Positions 45,277 to 57,900 of a stretch of 64,000 nt of DNA are shown here, one piece after another. Location: NCBI GenBank assembly GCA_022225965.2, contig JAKJXP020000008.1, positions 1 through 64,000 of the forward strand, written 5' to 3'. Below the pieces are notes generated by a model. It searched no databases and was not told the DNA's origin. It saw only the letters and a program-made list of their open reading frames with translations. This DNA is from Diatrype stigma (taxonomy: Eukaryota > Ascomycota > Sordariomycetes > Xylariales > Diatrypaceae). Position 1 is the first letter of the stretch, and each line of letters begins with the position of its first letter. Made by a program: the position numbers and the translations under genes.

Positions 45277-47625
45277 GCAACCTTTCCTCTCTCTATTGTT
45301 TTCGTGTTTCGAAATCTAGAACTGGGAATCAATTGGCGATTCGAAAACCAAACTTCATCATTGCTTTACGTACTTGTTGTCTAATGGCATGTTCCCTCTG
45401 TGCATACTTTGTACAACCTACTTACATAGTATGTGAGGAAGTCATGATCGCCCTGTTCTGTCTTTACAACTGGTAGGCGAAATGACCTCCACCAAGGATC
45501 ACCATGGATAGGGCTGCTTCATTCCGGATAGCTATGCCGCCCCTCTCCCCCTAGTCAACAATATCCGCAATACCAAGATGCCATGACTAGCCATGGTAGG
45601 CGGCTTATGACAGGTGATCTAACCGGGCAGATCTACTTGATCGGTGGCTCAATCTATGGTTCCGTCGTTCGGCAAAAGAGGCTGAGAGGACGAGATAACA
45701 CTTCTGGTGTCTTGCAATCGGGCCAAGATTGGCTTTGTACAGAATAGAGAACGCTGCTGGAGAACGTGTAATAAGACACACGAGACAACCCTTTCTGTCT
45801 TGTACCTTGCGAATTGTCTCGTTTATTCCCCGAGACCCGAGAGGGACGTCACGTCAAAGAATGGAGCGAAAAGAGGGTTAGATTGCGACTAGGGGTAAAA
45901 AGTGACGAGACCAATTTGTAATTACATGGCACATAAGACCCAGCTTTCTCCCCATACACGCACATAGCGACCTGGGCGGTTTCTGGGCTACCTGATCGTA
46001 AATTACGCAATTAATGTCAGATGCATTCAATTTAAACGTTGACTGGTTGCACCACGAGGTCATGGTTCTATTGTTCTAGCCTCCCCGCTAACTCACCTAC
46101 CACAAGCTAATCCTATGGGGTTATGGGGATGCGCAATATGAGATGCACGAAATCAGCCTAGGCGGCAGGGAAATCTCGTATCTTGCCGCCTCTGCTAGAT
46201 GAGTGTGTAAGTGTAGGCTGAGACCGGAAACCGTGATGGTGTGACTGACGTGCTCTGAGAGGAGATGTCACTCTGCGCCTCTTAAGTCAAAACCCTCCTA
46301 GGAACGGGGCAGCCATCGAGGCTATCGAGGCCATCGAGGCGATGGTCGTAGTGGGATTGGATAGATCCTAGTACTTCCTAATGGATCGACCATGATATGA
46401 GGTCGGTAAAATCCCCCTTAAGGTTGATGTAGTTCATTCAAGCCGCAGGGCCTATAATATAATACATAGTACATGGCCATAATACAGCATATATTCGTAA
46501 ATGCATATTCCATAATACCTGCCTAACTTGTATAGGAGCCGTGCTGAGAAGGTCTGGGTAGCCACATTTTAGCCTACGCCGCGAACGTGGGTTTATCCAT
46601 CCCGCCGGGATTGACTAGGCACGAATTGACGAGAGGATCCTTGCGCCTATGGACTCTTGGACTTATGGGACGCCCAAAAGGATGATAGTGTGCGTGGCCT
46701 TTCCCGCTGTGCCTTGCCTTGCCTTGCGCTTTCCTTGGAGTCTCTCTTGGGGCTGGGCGGGCGGCCAGGTCGCAGGGAGGCCGCATCTGCCCGTCGACAG
46801 GGGCCCGTCGACAGGAAAACAGGAGGAGAGGTGATGTAGGTACACATGCGGCAGGAAAAAGGAAACCCATAAGCAATGCGACGTGTACTTCTGCGAGTGA
46901 GCATCATATGTAGGTAGTCATGTAGCCCAGCAGTGATAGTGTCAATAAAGTCTGGTCCTTGCAGAATTGCAGGTTCCCGTACGTAGCACATGCATAATAC
47001 TTACATGATGCATCAATGCCGTGAACCCCCGTGACAAGCCTACCATGTCGGCATTTCAGGTACTTTGCGTACCCTGCGATGACGAGCTCGTGGAACTGGC
47101 GGTACCGGTATGATTCGCATACGATTATCGACGTATCGACGCCTTCATCAGGATTAAGGGGTGAGGTTGGCACCATGCAAATAGTTCATGAGGATCTCAA
47201 TGTATAGCAGAGTGTATAATCCATCTCAGGTGGTATTGATTATGTACCTCCTGGATGTTTACCAGGCCTGCTAGGTAGGTACGTATTGTACAAGTGTAGA
47301 GTGTAGGTAGTAATTGTGCTAGTCAAGAACTGTAGCAATAGTAACCTGGAAATGTGGGAATATCAACAGCTGCATCGATGGTGAGCAAATCGCAGATAAA
47401 CACAGAATCGTGACAAGTTGATCCCAGTAGCGGGAATTCCACGAAGCGCCGTTGATCTACTGGCCTTAGCACTACTGCTACAAGGGACAGGTAGGTACTA
47501 GGTACCCTACTAGGGACTCCAGTCTTCCACTGCAGCGGCGCCGGTCGGGACTTGGATAGCGGGTTACCGGACTCTACGTTACCTACCTAGTAGTATAAGC
47601 CAGTGCCGCCTTATACATACCTACT

Positions 47626-47647
47626 TATATATGAGCTCTCATATATA
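47626..47647. repeat. Interrupted palindrome, 10-bp arms
   Basis: TATATATGAG, two spacer bases CT, then CTCATATATA, an exact reverse complement. It lies 245 bp upstream of the MITE in AT-rich DNA. Confidence 0.75.
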
Positions 47648-47892
47648 TCGCGCGCCAATACCCCCGTATATTGGACTGTGGTGGTAGGGGTATTAAATTC
47701 CCAGCATAATAAAACATTGCATTAATACATACCACTACCAGGCCTGTAGTATATATATCACTTCTGATATACACCTGTATTTACAAGCATGTGCTACATA
47801 TAATATTATATCGTATCCTGACATACCTGTCCGGTAGCCAGTGTGAATTCGATCGACGAGCGCCATGGCACTAGGAGCGGACTCCATAGGTA

Positions 47893-48265
47893 CAGTAAAA
47901 CCTCTCCATTACGATCCGCGGCATACCGATACCTCTCTATAACGTTACGATATCCTGATTTCTTATTTTTACCATACAAATAACGATAACCTCGATACTT
48001 CAGATATCGTTAAAATTTCCCGCTTAGTCATCACCAAAATCGTTGTACCGAGGTAGAATCTAGCCATTTTGGGAAAGAAAATGACCGATATATTGCAGGA
48101 GTTCTCAGAAAACCTACTGGATTTGCGAATACCTTTACCGTTTTAGGTATGGTGTATTAGATATGGGAGGCGCTAACCAAATTAAGTAACCGCCTCATAA
48201 CGATACCTCCTCATAACGATACCTAAACGTTGATTTTTTTATATCGTTATGGAGAGGTTTTACTG
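47893..48265. mobile_element. Pogo/Tc1-mariner-like MITE (non-autonomous DNA transposon)
   Basis: 373-bp element with terminal inverted repeats: CAGTAAAACCTCTCCATTAC at the left end, and at the right end a sequence whose complement begins CAGTAAAACCTCTCCATAAC. The arms match over about 23 bp with one mismatch. A TA dinucleotide flanks both ends (47891-47892 and 48266-48267), the target duplication made by Tc1-mariner/pogo transposases. The 5' CAGT start also fits pogo-like elements. Subterminal copies of ATAACGATACCT occur near the right end and TACGAT/ATAACG words near the left, candidate transposase-binding sites. No open frame of useful length is inside, so the element needs a transposase from elsewhere. 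It is intact at both ends, suggesting fairly recent movement. Confidence 0.9.
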
Positions 48266-49253
48266 TATGTAGTACTGATATGAATATCATGTATCATGGT
48301 ATCACGGTATCTACTATGAGGCGGGAGCAGGAGTTCATCAAGTGGGTGACAATTGTCTTATTCCCGGGCTGGAACAGCAACTTGGAGTCTGATCTGTCAC
48401 AAAGCAATGATGGAGGCGCCGCATAGTGGCTTCAACCGAGCTGTTGGTACTGTCCCGTCCCACAGATCAGACGCACGCCTTATCTGCGTTGGTGATCTCC
48501 TCTTCGGGCTGCTTGTCATGCAGCAGCAACTCATGCGTTCGGTTGGGCTGCATTGCTACCTGATGGGATGAATCATGACGCTCTCGTCGCCTCTCGTAGG
48601 CATAGGCGTCGAAGATCGACTATGTTCAATCTTCTATTGCCTTATCCGGGAATTCCGTGTTACTCCCTGCCTACATTTGGGTAGTAGAGTAGTAGAGTAG
48701 TAGGGGAGGTGAATCTCAGCAGGCAGGGCAAATCAGGTATGTAGCTGCTAGCTGCCTACCTATGTGCTCAAGTCTCCCGCTTTAAGACTAAGGGCTGGAA
48801 ATTCGCAATACCAGCCACACAGCAGATCACACATGGACACACCTACATGTACATGATACACTAGATAGCTGTCATGAAGCCCAAGCTTTTGCTGTGCATG
48901 GCCCGCTGGATCGTCTTACAGTCTAATGTCATAGAACTCTATGGCCAATGCCAAGCAGAAACATTCCGTCTCCCGCGGCGCCAACCAGCCCCAGAATCGT
49001 CAAGAACGCACTACGATGTAAGTAAGAAGGTTTAAAGTGGGATATATAGCACGCAAAAAGGAGCATATCCATATGTATTTGTGGATAGTCGTAAGGTGCC
49101 TATATTCATCGGCCGATATACACGGACAGTGCCAAGTGTATACCTCTGGCTACATGACGATGCCGTAGGGAAGTATTTAGCCCCTATAGCTATAAAATTT
49201 GCGCGTAACTGCACAGGTCGTTATACCGACTTGGCATGTAGGTACCTATAGAA

Positions 49254-49300
49254 TTGGATACAACCCTAGCTACAAGGGAGGTAGCTAAGGTTGTATCCAA
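49254..49300. repeat. Near-perfect 20-bp inverted repeat (hairpin)
   Basis: Left arm 49254-49273 (TTGGATACAACCCTAGCTAC) and right arm 49281-49300 (GTAGCTAAGGTTGTATCCAA) are reverse complements except for one position, around a 7-base loop AAGGGAG. No TA duplication flanks it, so it is not a typical Tc1 MITE. It would form a stable stem in DNA or RNA. Confidence 0.85.
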
Positions 49301-50430
49301 ATCTGCTCATATGACAATACACAATACATACTAGGCACGGTATATGCCTGCTTACCGACAGGACACCACCTAGTTTCGGGCAATATATATGCTACAGCAT
49401 CAAATCATTGCGAACGTACTTGATAACTCAATAATACAAGAATCTGATATATAGAACAAGATAAGCACAAACCCAGATGTCCGATTCTACGGAGTATATG
49501 ATATCTGTATATACCTACTAACCTCCATACCTCATATGTTTCGTAGGAAGGATTCCCTGCCGCTTTTCTGCCGGGTGCGCTCACCGGCTGCGACCAGTAT
49601 GTAAGTTATGCAGGGAAGCCACACTTGGGTTCAACCCCCCCTGCTCTACATGCAGGTTTCTTGACTATAACCGACTGTGCTCCCATTTGGACAATGGAAT
49701 CCTGGACACCACGTTGAGCAGGGGTCCCCGTCCACTTTCTGGGTCCACATGTTTGGCGCATGACTAAATACAACGTATGTACAGAGGTACGAGTGGAACT
49801 GTGTAGAGATTTTCATCTCACGGATGATCCACCACGGAAGTGATGTTGAAATCTAACCTGAACCTGCCTAACCTCGACGCTTCTCGCAGTCACAGAGTAT
49901 GACTGAGCTAGGTAGGTACATACCTGTGTACTCTCATACAACTCACCACTACCTCCTGTGATGTACATACGTGTAGTATAGAAGTCACCTGCTGCTCTCA
50001 ACCATCTCCTTTATGACATGGCGTTCGCTACCATGTCTGCATGTCCGCATGTATACAATGTCGGTACACTGTAATTTCATACCTGACATACATACCTACA
50101 TACCCAGCTATACCCAGAACTTCGTACATATCTACTAGGTAGGTAGGTACCTAGGTATGTAGTAGGAGTTCCCAACCGTCCTGGTCTGCCGTGGCTCGTA
50201 TTGAACCCCCAACCATCTCCCTATTTATGAGATCGATCTTGAAAACGGCTCCGTCTACATGGACAGCCCGTTCAATCCCACTCTTGCGTGCAGATCTGCT
50301 CTTCCAGCCTATAAGGGCATTTGTGCATACACTGACATATATACGTACAGGCAAAAGAATAGAGACTTACCAACACAATCGCAATCATTCATGACAGACA
50401 GATATGGCAGACATACTACATACCTGCCTG

Positions 50431-50479
50431 CATCATACATCATTCATCATTCATCATACATCACACATCATACATACAT
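50431..50479. repeat. CATCATA/CATCATT degenerate tandem repeat
   Basis: About seven head-to-tail units of CATCATACATCATT type, drifting into ACATACAT at the end. Confidence 0.75.
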
Positions 50480-50543
50480 TAGCCGTACCTCGACCACGTA
50501 CTCGTGCTTGCATGCTTACATGCCTACCTGCCTAGACTCTAAA

Positions 50544-50568
50544 TACCTACATACCTACATACCTACAT
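50544..50568. repeat. TACCTACA octamer repeat
   Basis: Three tandem copies of TACCTACA, part of the wider TACCTA-rich stretch of this region. Confidence 0.8.
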
Positions 50569-50704
50569 ATGGGCAGATGGGGTGCTCTTGCAGTCTTGAC
50601 AACTCCAGCGGCTCCACTGCAGGGTCGGAGGAAAGAATCGTACACTACTGCTGTAGTGTGTCGTAGCCCTGAGTACCTACGTAGTGGCAGTAGTGGCAGT
50701 AGAT

Positions 50705-50758
50705 AACCAAGTCAACCAAGTCAACCCAGCCAACCCAGTAAACCCAGTAAATCCAGTG
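50705..50758. repeat. 9-bp minisatellite, six units
   Basis: Six head-to-tail 9-bp units: AACCAAGTC twice, AACCCAGCC, AACCCAGTA twice and AATCCAGTG. The unit keeps a multiple of three, but no supported gene runs through it. Confidence 0.85.
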
Positions 50759-53234
50759 CCTAGGTGGTCAACTAGCAGCAGCAAACCGCGAGCGGCTCCG
50801 CTCGCGATGTGAGCAGTTGCTCCTCGCCCTCGCTCCTGCAGTCTCACCGGTGCTGTTGTCCGTGCTGACCTGTTTTCTGCTTTTGGCTCCGGCTCTTTCC
50901 AAGTTCCGCGTGGGCGATTAGCGCACCTGCAAACCTGCAAGAAGCACCATCTCCGATTCTCTCGCCGGCCTGGGCTGGGTGCTCTGCCTTTACCGCCGTC
51001 AGAACTGTCAAGCGATCAGCCCATCACTGTCACCGACTCGCTCATCGTCTCATCCGAGAACTGCCTAGGCACGCTCCCAGGCATCGCTGCCATCTGGGTT
51101 CGGACTATCTACGCACGGCACTATACACTAAGTGGTGCAAGCGGCTTGATGTTTTACATATGTGCAAGATGCTGTTCCCAGCCACGGACAACAAGATGAG
51201 GTGCTTCCTAACGGTATACTACGTATGTAGACAGGATTCTGGTGGAGGCGGGCGGCGGCGGCGGCGCGGCGGCCTGATGGAACATATGATGCTCGGACCC
51301 TTATGTGGTACTAGCCCTGAGAAACTTCTCAGCCTCCTTCGGCCACTAGGCATGCATGCTTGTAACTATAGTAAGTCCTCGTTCTTATTACACAGCACAT
51401 ATCTCGACAACCCCCTGTCTGTCGTCCTGCCGTCCCCTCTCGTCTCGTGCCTCGGTAGCTGGAGAGATCCAGGTCGTGGGTCCCTGTGGGATCCCGACTG
51501 CTCGAGGCTTTCGAGGTTCCGAAGGATGATGCACATGTTCGTTCGTTGTGATTCATTTGGGCGCCAAAGACGTGTTCCCTGAAGTGCATTTCAGCCCTTA
51601 CGTACATAACCTACTTACTCAGGATGTAGGTAGACAGTAGTCAGGTAGGTGGTACAATACATCCCCCTCCCATGCTCTCTCCCATGTTCATCTGTCACTG
51701 CATATACAAGTGGACTCCCCAGTTAGTTCCGAAAGCGCAACATGGCACGGGGAGCCCCAGCTACTACTAGTTTCCAACCCCCGGTATGGGTGCCAAATGA
51801 AGTGTCTTCTAAGCCTTGCCGGTCTGAGCACCCAGTGGTCAAGTCCAGAGTCCGACATGGGACCCCTGAAAGCCTGTCTGCACCCCGGCCGCCTTTCCAA
51901 AAATCCAATACTCGCCTTTCCTACCTGTCCATGTCCCAAAGCACCCACACGTTAGGCTCCACCGCTTCTAGTTGCAAGTATGGCTTATCATGAAAGTAGA
52001 CGGTGAAAGCTCGTCGCCAAGAACTCTGGAAGAAGAAAGAGAAAGGAAAGAACCCATTCCTGACTTCGACTACCGGACTAGACGCCGTGTCACAGGTATG
52101 GCACGGTCTTGAACTTATCAGGAGGTGGACGTTTTGTTTCCAGTAAACCGATTAGGGTGCTTACCGGCTAGTTATATACTACTAGTCTTCAACCATACTT
52201 CTCCAACCACAAGGAGAGGGGGACCACGTTCCCTGGATGGGCCTGAAAGACAGCCAGGACAGCATAGACAGCATAGGTAGCTCTGCCGCCATACCTCTTC
52301 AGAGAACCCTGCAGACTATTCGGTACACAGTTGGACCCATTCCTTGGGCTGTGACGACACTCTCTCCACGCACGATTCCTATTTGTACAATACATCTCTC
52401 ACCTAGTTAGCTTACACAGCGCACGAGGGAAACGGTGACTATTTGTTCGCAACCCTGACCCCAGTGCTGATCTAGCATTGGCGGTCTTCTTACATACCCC
52501 ATTGGTTGCGCATCACTCGGGATCCGGATGGCTCACTAGTTCACTTCGCTGCATTTAATCACCACCCATTTTCCCTACTTGGTGAATGGCTTTGGCTATG
52601 CCCACCACCATTTGACCTTTTGCTTGCTTGGAGCCCTGACAAGCTTCCTCACCTCCGGTTCTCTCACTGGTGCAGTTCGAGGCTGACCCAGATTTGACTG
52701 TCCACCACAATTCAGACGAGAGAAACCGCAACCTCTCCTACACCCAACATCGTAGGACACTTACTAGGTACTCCCAGCAGGCGTCTTCAGATCCTTCATC
52801 AAGTTGGTAGAGACCGGCGATACCTAGTAGATGCTTCAATTTCTCATATAGCCGATGTTCTAGTACGACCAAGTCTCACATGCCTCGACCCTTCGTCATT
52901 GTAGATACCGTCAGCACCGACAACAGAGTCGACTCCTGATACCAAAATATACGCCAGACCACCTGAGTTCTCTTCAAAAGTCTTCGCCGTGGCGATCCAA
53001 AACCCCGTTCTCCGTCACCCGCCCCAGCACCGCTCTGCCCTCCTCGAAGGTGCGTCGGTGTCTGGGTCTCTGGATTGCCAAAGCAGCTTGGAGCGGTTTT
53101 CCGGTGATCAAGCTGGGAGTCAAGTACTTAACGGAATATCTGGAACGAGAAGCGACTACTGCAAGTCTGAGTCTGACGAAACTGGTCAATGTCGACGTCT
53201 TCGCGATCACCTCCGGATAGGGGAACAGGACCTG

Positions 53235-54944
53235 ATGTCGGAGAAGGATCCTGCGTCTCGCCTTGACCCATCTTCTCAAGCGGTATCACCTCACGCTGCT
53301 GCATCGTCTTCTCCAACGTCACTTCAGCCGAATCCTCGAACTGGGGGCGGCGAACCCCCTGCAGACCGCCAGTCGCCAGAGGGCAGCAGAGTCCCTCGCA
53401 CAAACGGAGACCTGACGCAGCCCCATCCACACAGGGCCATTGGGGTGCATACTATCCTAAATCCAACGGATTCACAGGGCGCTTTCACAAACAACTATCC
53501 CGGGACGCAGCGGCCAGTGAGGGAAGTGAGCCACCCGAATACCACCACTAGGCCGTATGAATCCAGCCCTACAACGCAGCGACCCTACTCCTATCCAGGG
53601 CACGGTACTTTGAGGGCGCATCAGGCGAGTCCAACACCGCCATTAGGTTCGCCTGCATCGGGACTATCCTCAGATCGTGCCTCGCCCAACGTACTGCACC
53701 CTTACCCAGTGGGTGGAACGAGCCGACTATATCTGACACCGAGATCTCCTCGAGCTAGCAGCGCAAACCAAGGCCCCATACGCCGACCGGGAAGTTCCCA
53801 GCAGGCTCCCTTTCTCCCCTCTGCTCCATCTGGGATCGGTCGGTTGTATCAAATTGACAACGCAGCACCAGGACCACCACCGTCTCCACGCTCAGGTCAT
53901 CCATTACCTCTGGCACCGTACTTTGGTGGAATGGGCACGCCCAGAGGAACCCCAACAAGCTCAGCACCACTGTCTCGACCGTTGTCTCAGCCGGCTGCAA
54001 CCCCGTTTGCAGTCCCAGGCCCAAGATCGCCGAGTAACCAAGGACCACCTAATCATATTCGACCCCAAGGTTTCCCTTCGCCCTATCCATCCAGTAATTT
54101 GAGTTATCCTCCCTCATTGCAACATAGCGGCGGGCGGCGAATGGGCAGTTTCAGCAGTATATCACATCAGGGCTTCACTATATCGGACGGACAGCCCATT
54201 CTATCGATCAATCCTGAGGGCGGCGAGCGAATGCTGATACCGGTGAATACGGATCACGCTTCAAAGGCAGCAGACGAAAAACGGCAGCGAAACGCTGGAG
54301 CATCGGCGAGGTTTAGACAGCGCAAGAAAGATAAGGACGAGGCGAAAGACGTCACGCTTAGGAGGATGGAGGGACAAAACCGTGAGTTGGAGAGGCGGAA
54401 TCGCGATTTAGAAGCAGAGTTGGACAGGATGCGAGCCGATCGGAATAGACTGCGCGACATTGTTGCACAAACCCCTGGGATCAGCGACCTTGCGTATCAA
54501 GGCCCGCCGAGTCCTGCTCCGCGACGGAGTAGCGGCCCGTATCTCGAGAGGAGCCCTCTTGCTCCTGTGCTGCCTCCAGCACCCGTGGCGGGGTTCACCC
54601 ATCCAAATGACGATCCCAACGCGGGAGAGAGAGCGGCGCGACGAAGGAGAACGGATCCACAACTTGGCTACTCCATGCCTGCATACGTCTCTACTCCCGG
54701 TATTCTACAACCGGCTCCCTCGCCGACGTATAGTACATCGCTTTCACAGCCAGGCACCCCCACCGGGGCGGCATCACAGTCCACGCTGCCTCCTTTACGT
54801 TTAGAAGCATCTAGCGGTCCACCGTCTACCCCCGGTCTAGGCTCTGCGAATCACCAGCCGGCTTACTCCTACAGGAGAGAGCCCTACGAATCGGGATGGG
54901 CAACCCGACCTAGCGACCCACGACGCGATCCGGGCGGGCGTTGA
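53235..54944 (+). CDS. bZIP transcription factor
   Basis: Single exon, 569 residues from the first in-frame ATG at 53235. Residues 1-340 are Pro/Ser/Gly-rich and disordered, a probable activation region. The bZIP domain lies at about 347-412: basic region KRQRNAGASARFRQRKKDKD with the invariant Asn353 and Arg361 (N-x7-R), followed by heptads in TLRRMEGQNRELERRNRDLE and LDRMRADRNRLRDIV. The NAGASARFRQRKK core matches a group of fungal bZIPs related to nitrogen, sulfur or stress regulators, but I cannot name the orthologue. A second Pro-rich region and the basic stretch AARRRRTD follow. It acts in the nucleus as a dimer. The gene stands isolated between two gene-poor segments. Confidence 0.93.
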   Translation: MSEKDPASRLDPSSQAVSPHAAASSSPTSLQPNPRTGGGEPPADRQSPEGSRVPRTNGDLTQPHPHRAIGVHTILNPTDSQGAFTNNYPGTQRPVREVSHPNTTTRPYESSPTTQRPYSYPGHGTLRAHQASPTPPLGSPASGLSSDRASPNVLHPYPVGGTSRLYLTPRSPRASSANQGPIRRPGSSQQAPFLPSAPSGIGRLYQIDNAAPGPPPSPRSGHPLPLAPYFGGMGTPRGTPTSSAPLSRPLSQPAATPFAVPGPRSPSNQGPPNHIRPQGFPSPYPSSNLSYPPSLQHSGGRRMGSFSSISHQGFTISDGQPILSINPEGGERMLIPVNTDHASKAADEKRQRNAGASARFRQRKKDKDEAKDVTLRRMEGQNRELERRNRDLEAELDRMRADRNRLRDIVAQTPGISDLAYQGPPSPAPRRSSGPYLERSPLAPVLPPAPVAGFTHPNDDPNAGERAARRRRTDPQLGYSMPAYVSTPGILQPAPSPTYSTSLSQPGTPTGAASQSTLPPLRLEASSGPPSTPGLGSANHQPAYSYRREPYESGWATRPSDPRRDPGGR

Positions 54945-57900
54945 ACCTACGACGATTAAGATCTTGGGGGAGTCATCAATCATAGCAAACAATCGTTCAA
55001 AATTGGCTTCGTTGTACGAAGAATACAGTTCTTTATCAGTATACTACTTTAATACCGGGAGATCACAAGCGCTACCGGAGCGTTGGGAGGGTCAAAAGGG
55101 GGGTGTGAAATCTTGGAATTTTCTCCTTTTTGTTGTTTTTAGGGTCAAATAGGATGGGACATCATGACCTTATAAAGATCTTGCATAACTCGGGCAACCG
55201 ATACATCTGGGTTTAGGGTGTTTCTTTTGGTTCTATTCTCACCTTGGTCTCGGATCACTGCGTGCATATTTTCTTGGGTCTTCTCGCCAAGACTGTCGAC
55301 CCTTCCTTCATAGCTCCAAGCTATCTACGGAAGACCTGTCTCCTGAGCACCGAAGGGACTTCTTTTGTCTCCGATATATACCATTTACAGTTTGGTTTAC
55401 CATTGCTCCTGCAACATTCGTCTCACCGCATCAGCAGAGCTTTGCCTGGTTGTTTCTTCATTTCTTAGGGGCGCATGAAGGACTACGAACTTTCATCTCA
55501 TGGAACCGGCGTTTGGTGCTCTTTCATTCTTAATCAAAAGGGCTGTTTTACATTTCGTCTATATACCAGATTGCGAGCTACTCGACCAGCAGCGGGTCTT
55601 ATTGGATACAGCTTTTCATACCTCAGACGACGAGGTGGAATCATAGGCTTCGGAAGCGCGAGGGAGGGCAGAGGGGGAGGAGGAAGGATCACGGCACTAC
55701 CTCCTTTCTAATCGAGGCATATTACAAATGCCCACCGGCCAACGAGATTCCGAGGAGCAGGGCGGAGTGTCCAGCAGGGTTTACGAGTGGGGATGATGTC
55801 TATCGGGTGTGTTTGCTCCCTTTTGTCTTTTTTCGGCAACAGTACGTATGTTTTGGCATGGGATGGCGGGGCAAAAGAAAGAAGAGAAAGAAAAAAAGAT
55901 CGAGGTGACGGGCCTACAGCCAGTACACAGAGCTTAACGTTCAAGATTGGGAAAATTCGGTAGAAGCCGGCCTAGACACTAGAGCTTCAGAAGCCAAAGA
56001 GAAACTACGTTATTGTCCAGCGATTGTAGCCTTCGATTCGGTGATGGCATTGTGCAGTAAACATCTATATCCACATAACTGTCGCTAACGTGTAGATCCT
56101 GCAGACAATCCAGACCATAATGAGGAGCCGGTGCAGTCAAGACACGCTACCTATGATTTGGTAGCTGCTGTATTGGACCGTAAACCACATACCGAAGCTT
56201 GCCCTGCCTCGCCCCTTGGCTCATGGCATGCTAGACAGAAGGTCTAGCCCTGCCGTCTGGGTGATGTCTCGCACTCACGCTTACGTACGGCAATCCTTTG
56301 GACAAGACGGCCCACTCACCGCCCGACCATCCCGAGGCTTAGCTAGCTCTATCACTTATCGTTTATTCCCTCTCTCTCCTGATATTGCATGGCGTACGTA
56401 TGTACATGGCGTACGCAAATACATAGGACGAACACCACCTGAGCAGCAGAGGTAGGGTTGCATGATGTCCCACAGTTCACATCTAACGGACATTGGCCCC
56501 CTGGGGATAGGGACACCAGAGGCTGCAGAGATAATCTCCTACCTCGCCCGGCTTGTCGGACCCTGCCTACTTCGTGAAGAAACCCAATACTACGACGTAG
56601 ATCCAACACGCATCAGGAACACTGTCACTTGGCTGGTTGGTTGGTAGGTTGGCCGGGAGGCTGCTGCTCTAGCGCGTGTCCTGGGTTGGAAAGGGGGCTG
56701 GCTGTCCTCCCATGCTGATTCGGCATCGAGGGGTCCCTCCCGTCAGCATCTGCAGACCCTAATAGAAAGGCCTAGGTTTGGCTACCGTTCCCAAATCCTC
56801 CCGAGAAGTAGCTGCTTCGAGCTAATACCCAGGAAGCCAGTTAATTCGTTGACAGGGATTGGGTTTCTAATAGCCCATCATAATCATCAATCACACCCCT
56901 TCGCCTCACAATCCCACCTGGTAACGTTCCCAGGCGACGTTGTAGAGATACTACGGTACCGACGAGGCTTGGTGCTTTGAGAGAAAATCCCCGGTGGGTG
57001 ATCGGTCGTGGCGGGAGAGGCCGACGCCCTCAACGCTTTCAAGGCTACCTATGATATCGTGTACAATGCCTACCTCCTCACCAAGTGACGGGAAAATGTT
57101 CCACACGCCATTACACCCCCACCCATGTTCTCCCTCGCTGACCCCCCGCCACCCCCTCGCCCCCTACGTACATCCAGGTTTGCCCGTACATAACCATAGG
57201 AGGATCTCGTATGACATGGCAACCGGTAGATATCTTCGCTGTTTGTCGCTTGCGTACGTACATATGCCTTAGTCACATAGCGAGGGCCCCATCCTTTTGA
57301 CATCATGGGCCCGCGGAAGCCATGTGGTGCAGCAGGAAATCTACGCAACAACCGGGGTAACGGGGGCAGCGGGCGTATCACATTGGAGAGAAACGATATA
57401 CTAATGGAACGCTAGCAGGTCTGGCGCTCTGGGTGGCCCATGGTTCCCCCCCTTACGTATAGTCTTTCCCAGGGGTAGGGAGCACTATCCGCCCAAACTA
57501 TGTAACTAGCTCCCGGGGCGTTCAAGCGCTAAAGGAGCTTGCTCCCAGGCACAGCCGCACTTCAGGTCACGTAGTTAATCTTACGTCTTCATTATCCATC
57601 ACGAAGTCACGGAGGAAGTCATCACTATCGGCCCTCACAAGAAGGACGGCTTGGGGATGCTACGAAGTGGCTACAGGGGGTGAGTATTACGACAGGCAGA
57701 GTAGTTGCGGGATGGGCGATCTTCCCCACCGCAGTACTTTCTGCAAAATCAACTGTGTAGCAGCCAAAAAACTTCAGTGTATCTGCCTATCAGTGATAGG
57801 ATCAGTGATAGGGGCTTCAGGCTGGGTGGGAAGGGGGGAGGGTAATGATTAATGACACTGGCATGCCGGGCGTCGCTTACACGCATAATCGATCTTTGAA

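Larger units (their letters stand above)
42009..47892. other. Gene-poor region, simple repeats only
   Basis: 5.9 kb upstream of the SMP-30 gene without a supported gene. Frames are short (mostly under 110 codons), out of context and unlike any family I know. The segment holds short tandem repeats listed separately and, from 47270 on, repeated TAGGTA/TACCTA words and an interrupted palindrome at 47626-47647. Confidence 0.55.
48266..53234. other. Gene-poor region upstream of the bZIP gene
   Basis: 5 kb without a supported gene. TACCTA/TAGGTA-type words are dense at 49900-50160 and 50400-50570. Two short tandem arrays and one strong hairpin are listed separately. The frame open from 52989 into the bZIP gene has no ATG before 53235, so its first 246 bases are taken as 5' UTR. 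Confidence 0.5.

Noticed and set aside
44196..50758. Tandem repeats as a CRISPR array
   Set aside because: Units are head-to-tail without unique spacers, and the genome is eukaryotic.
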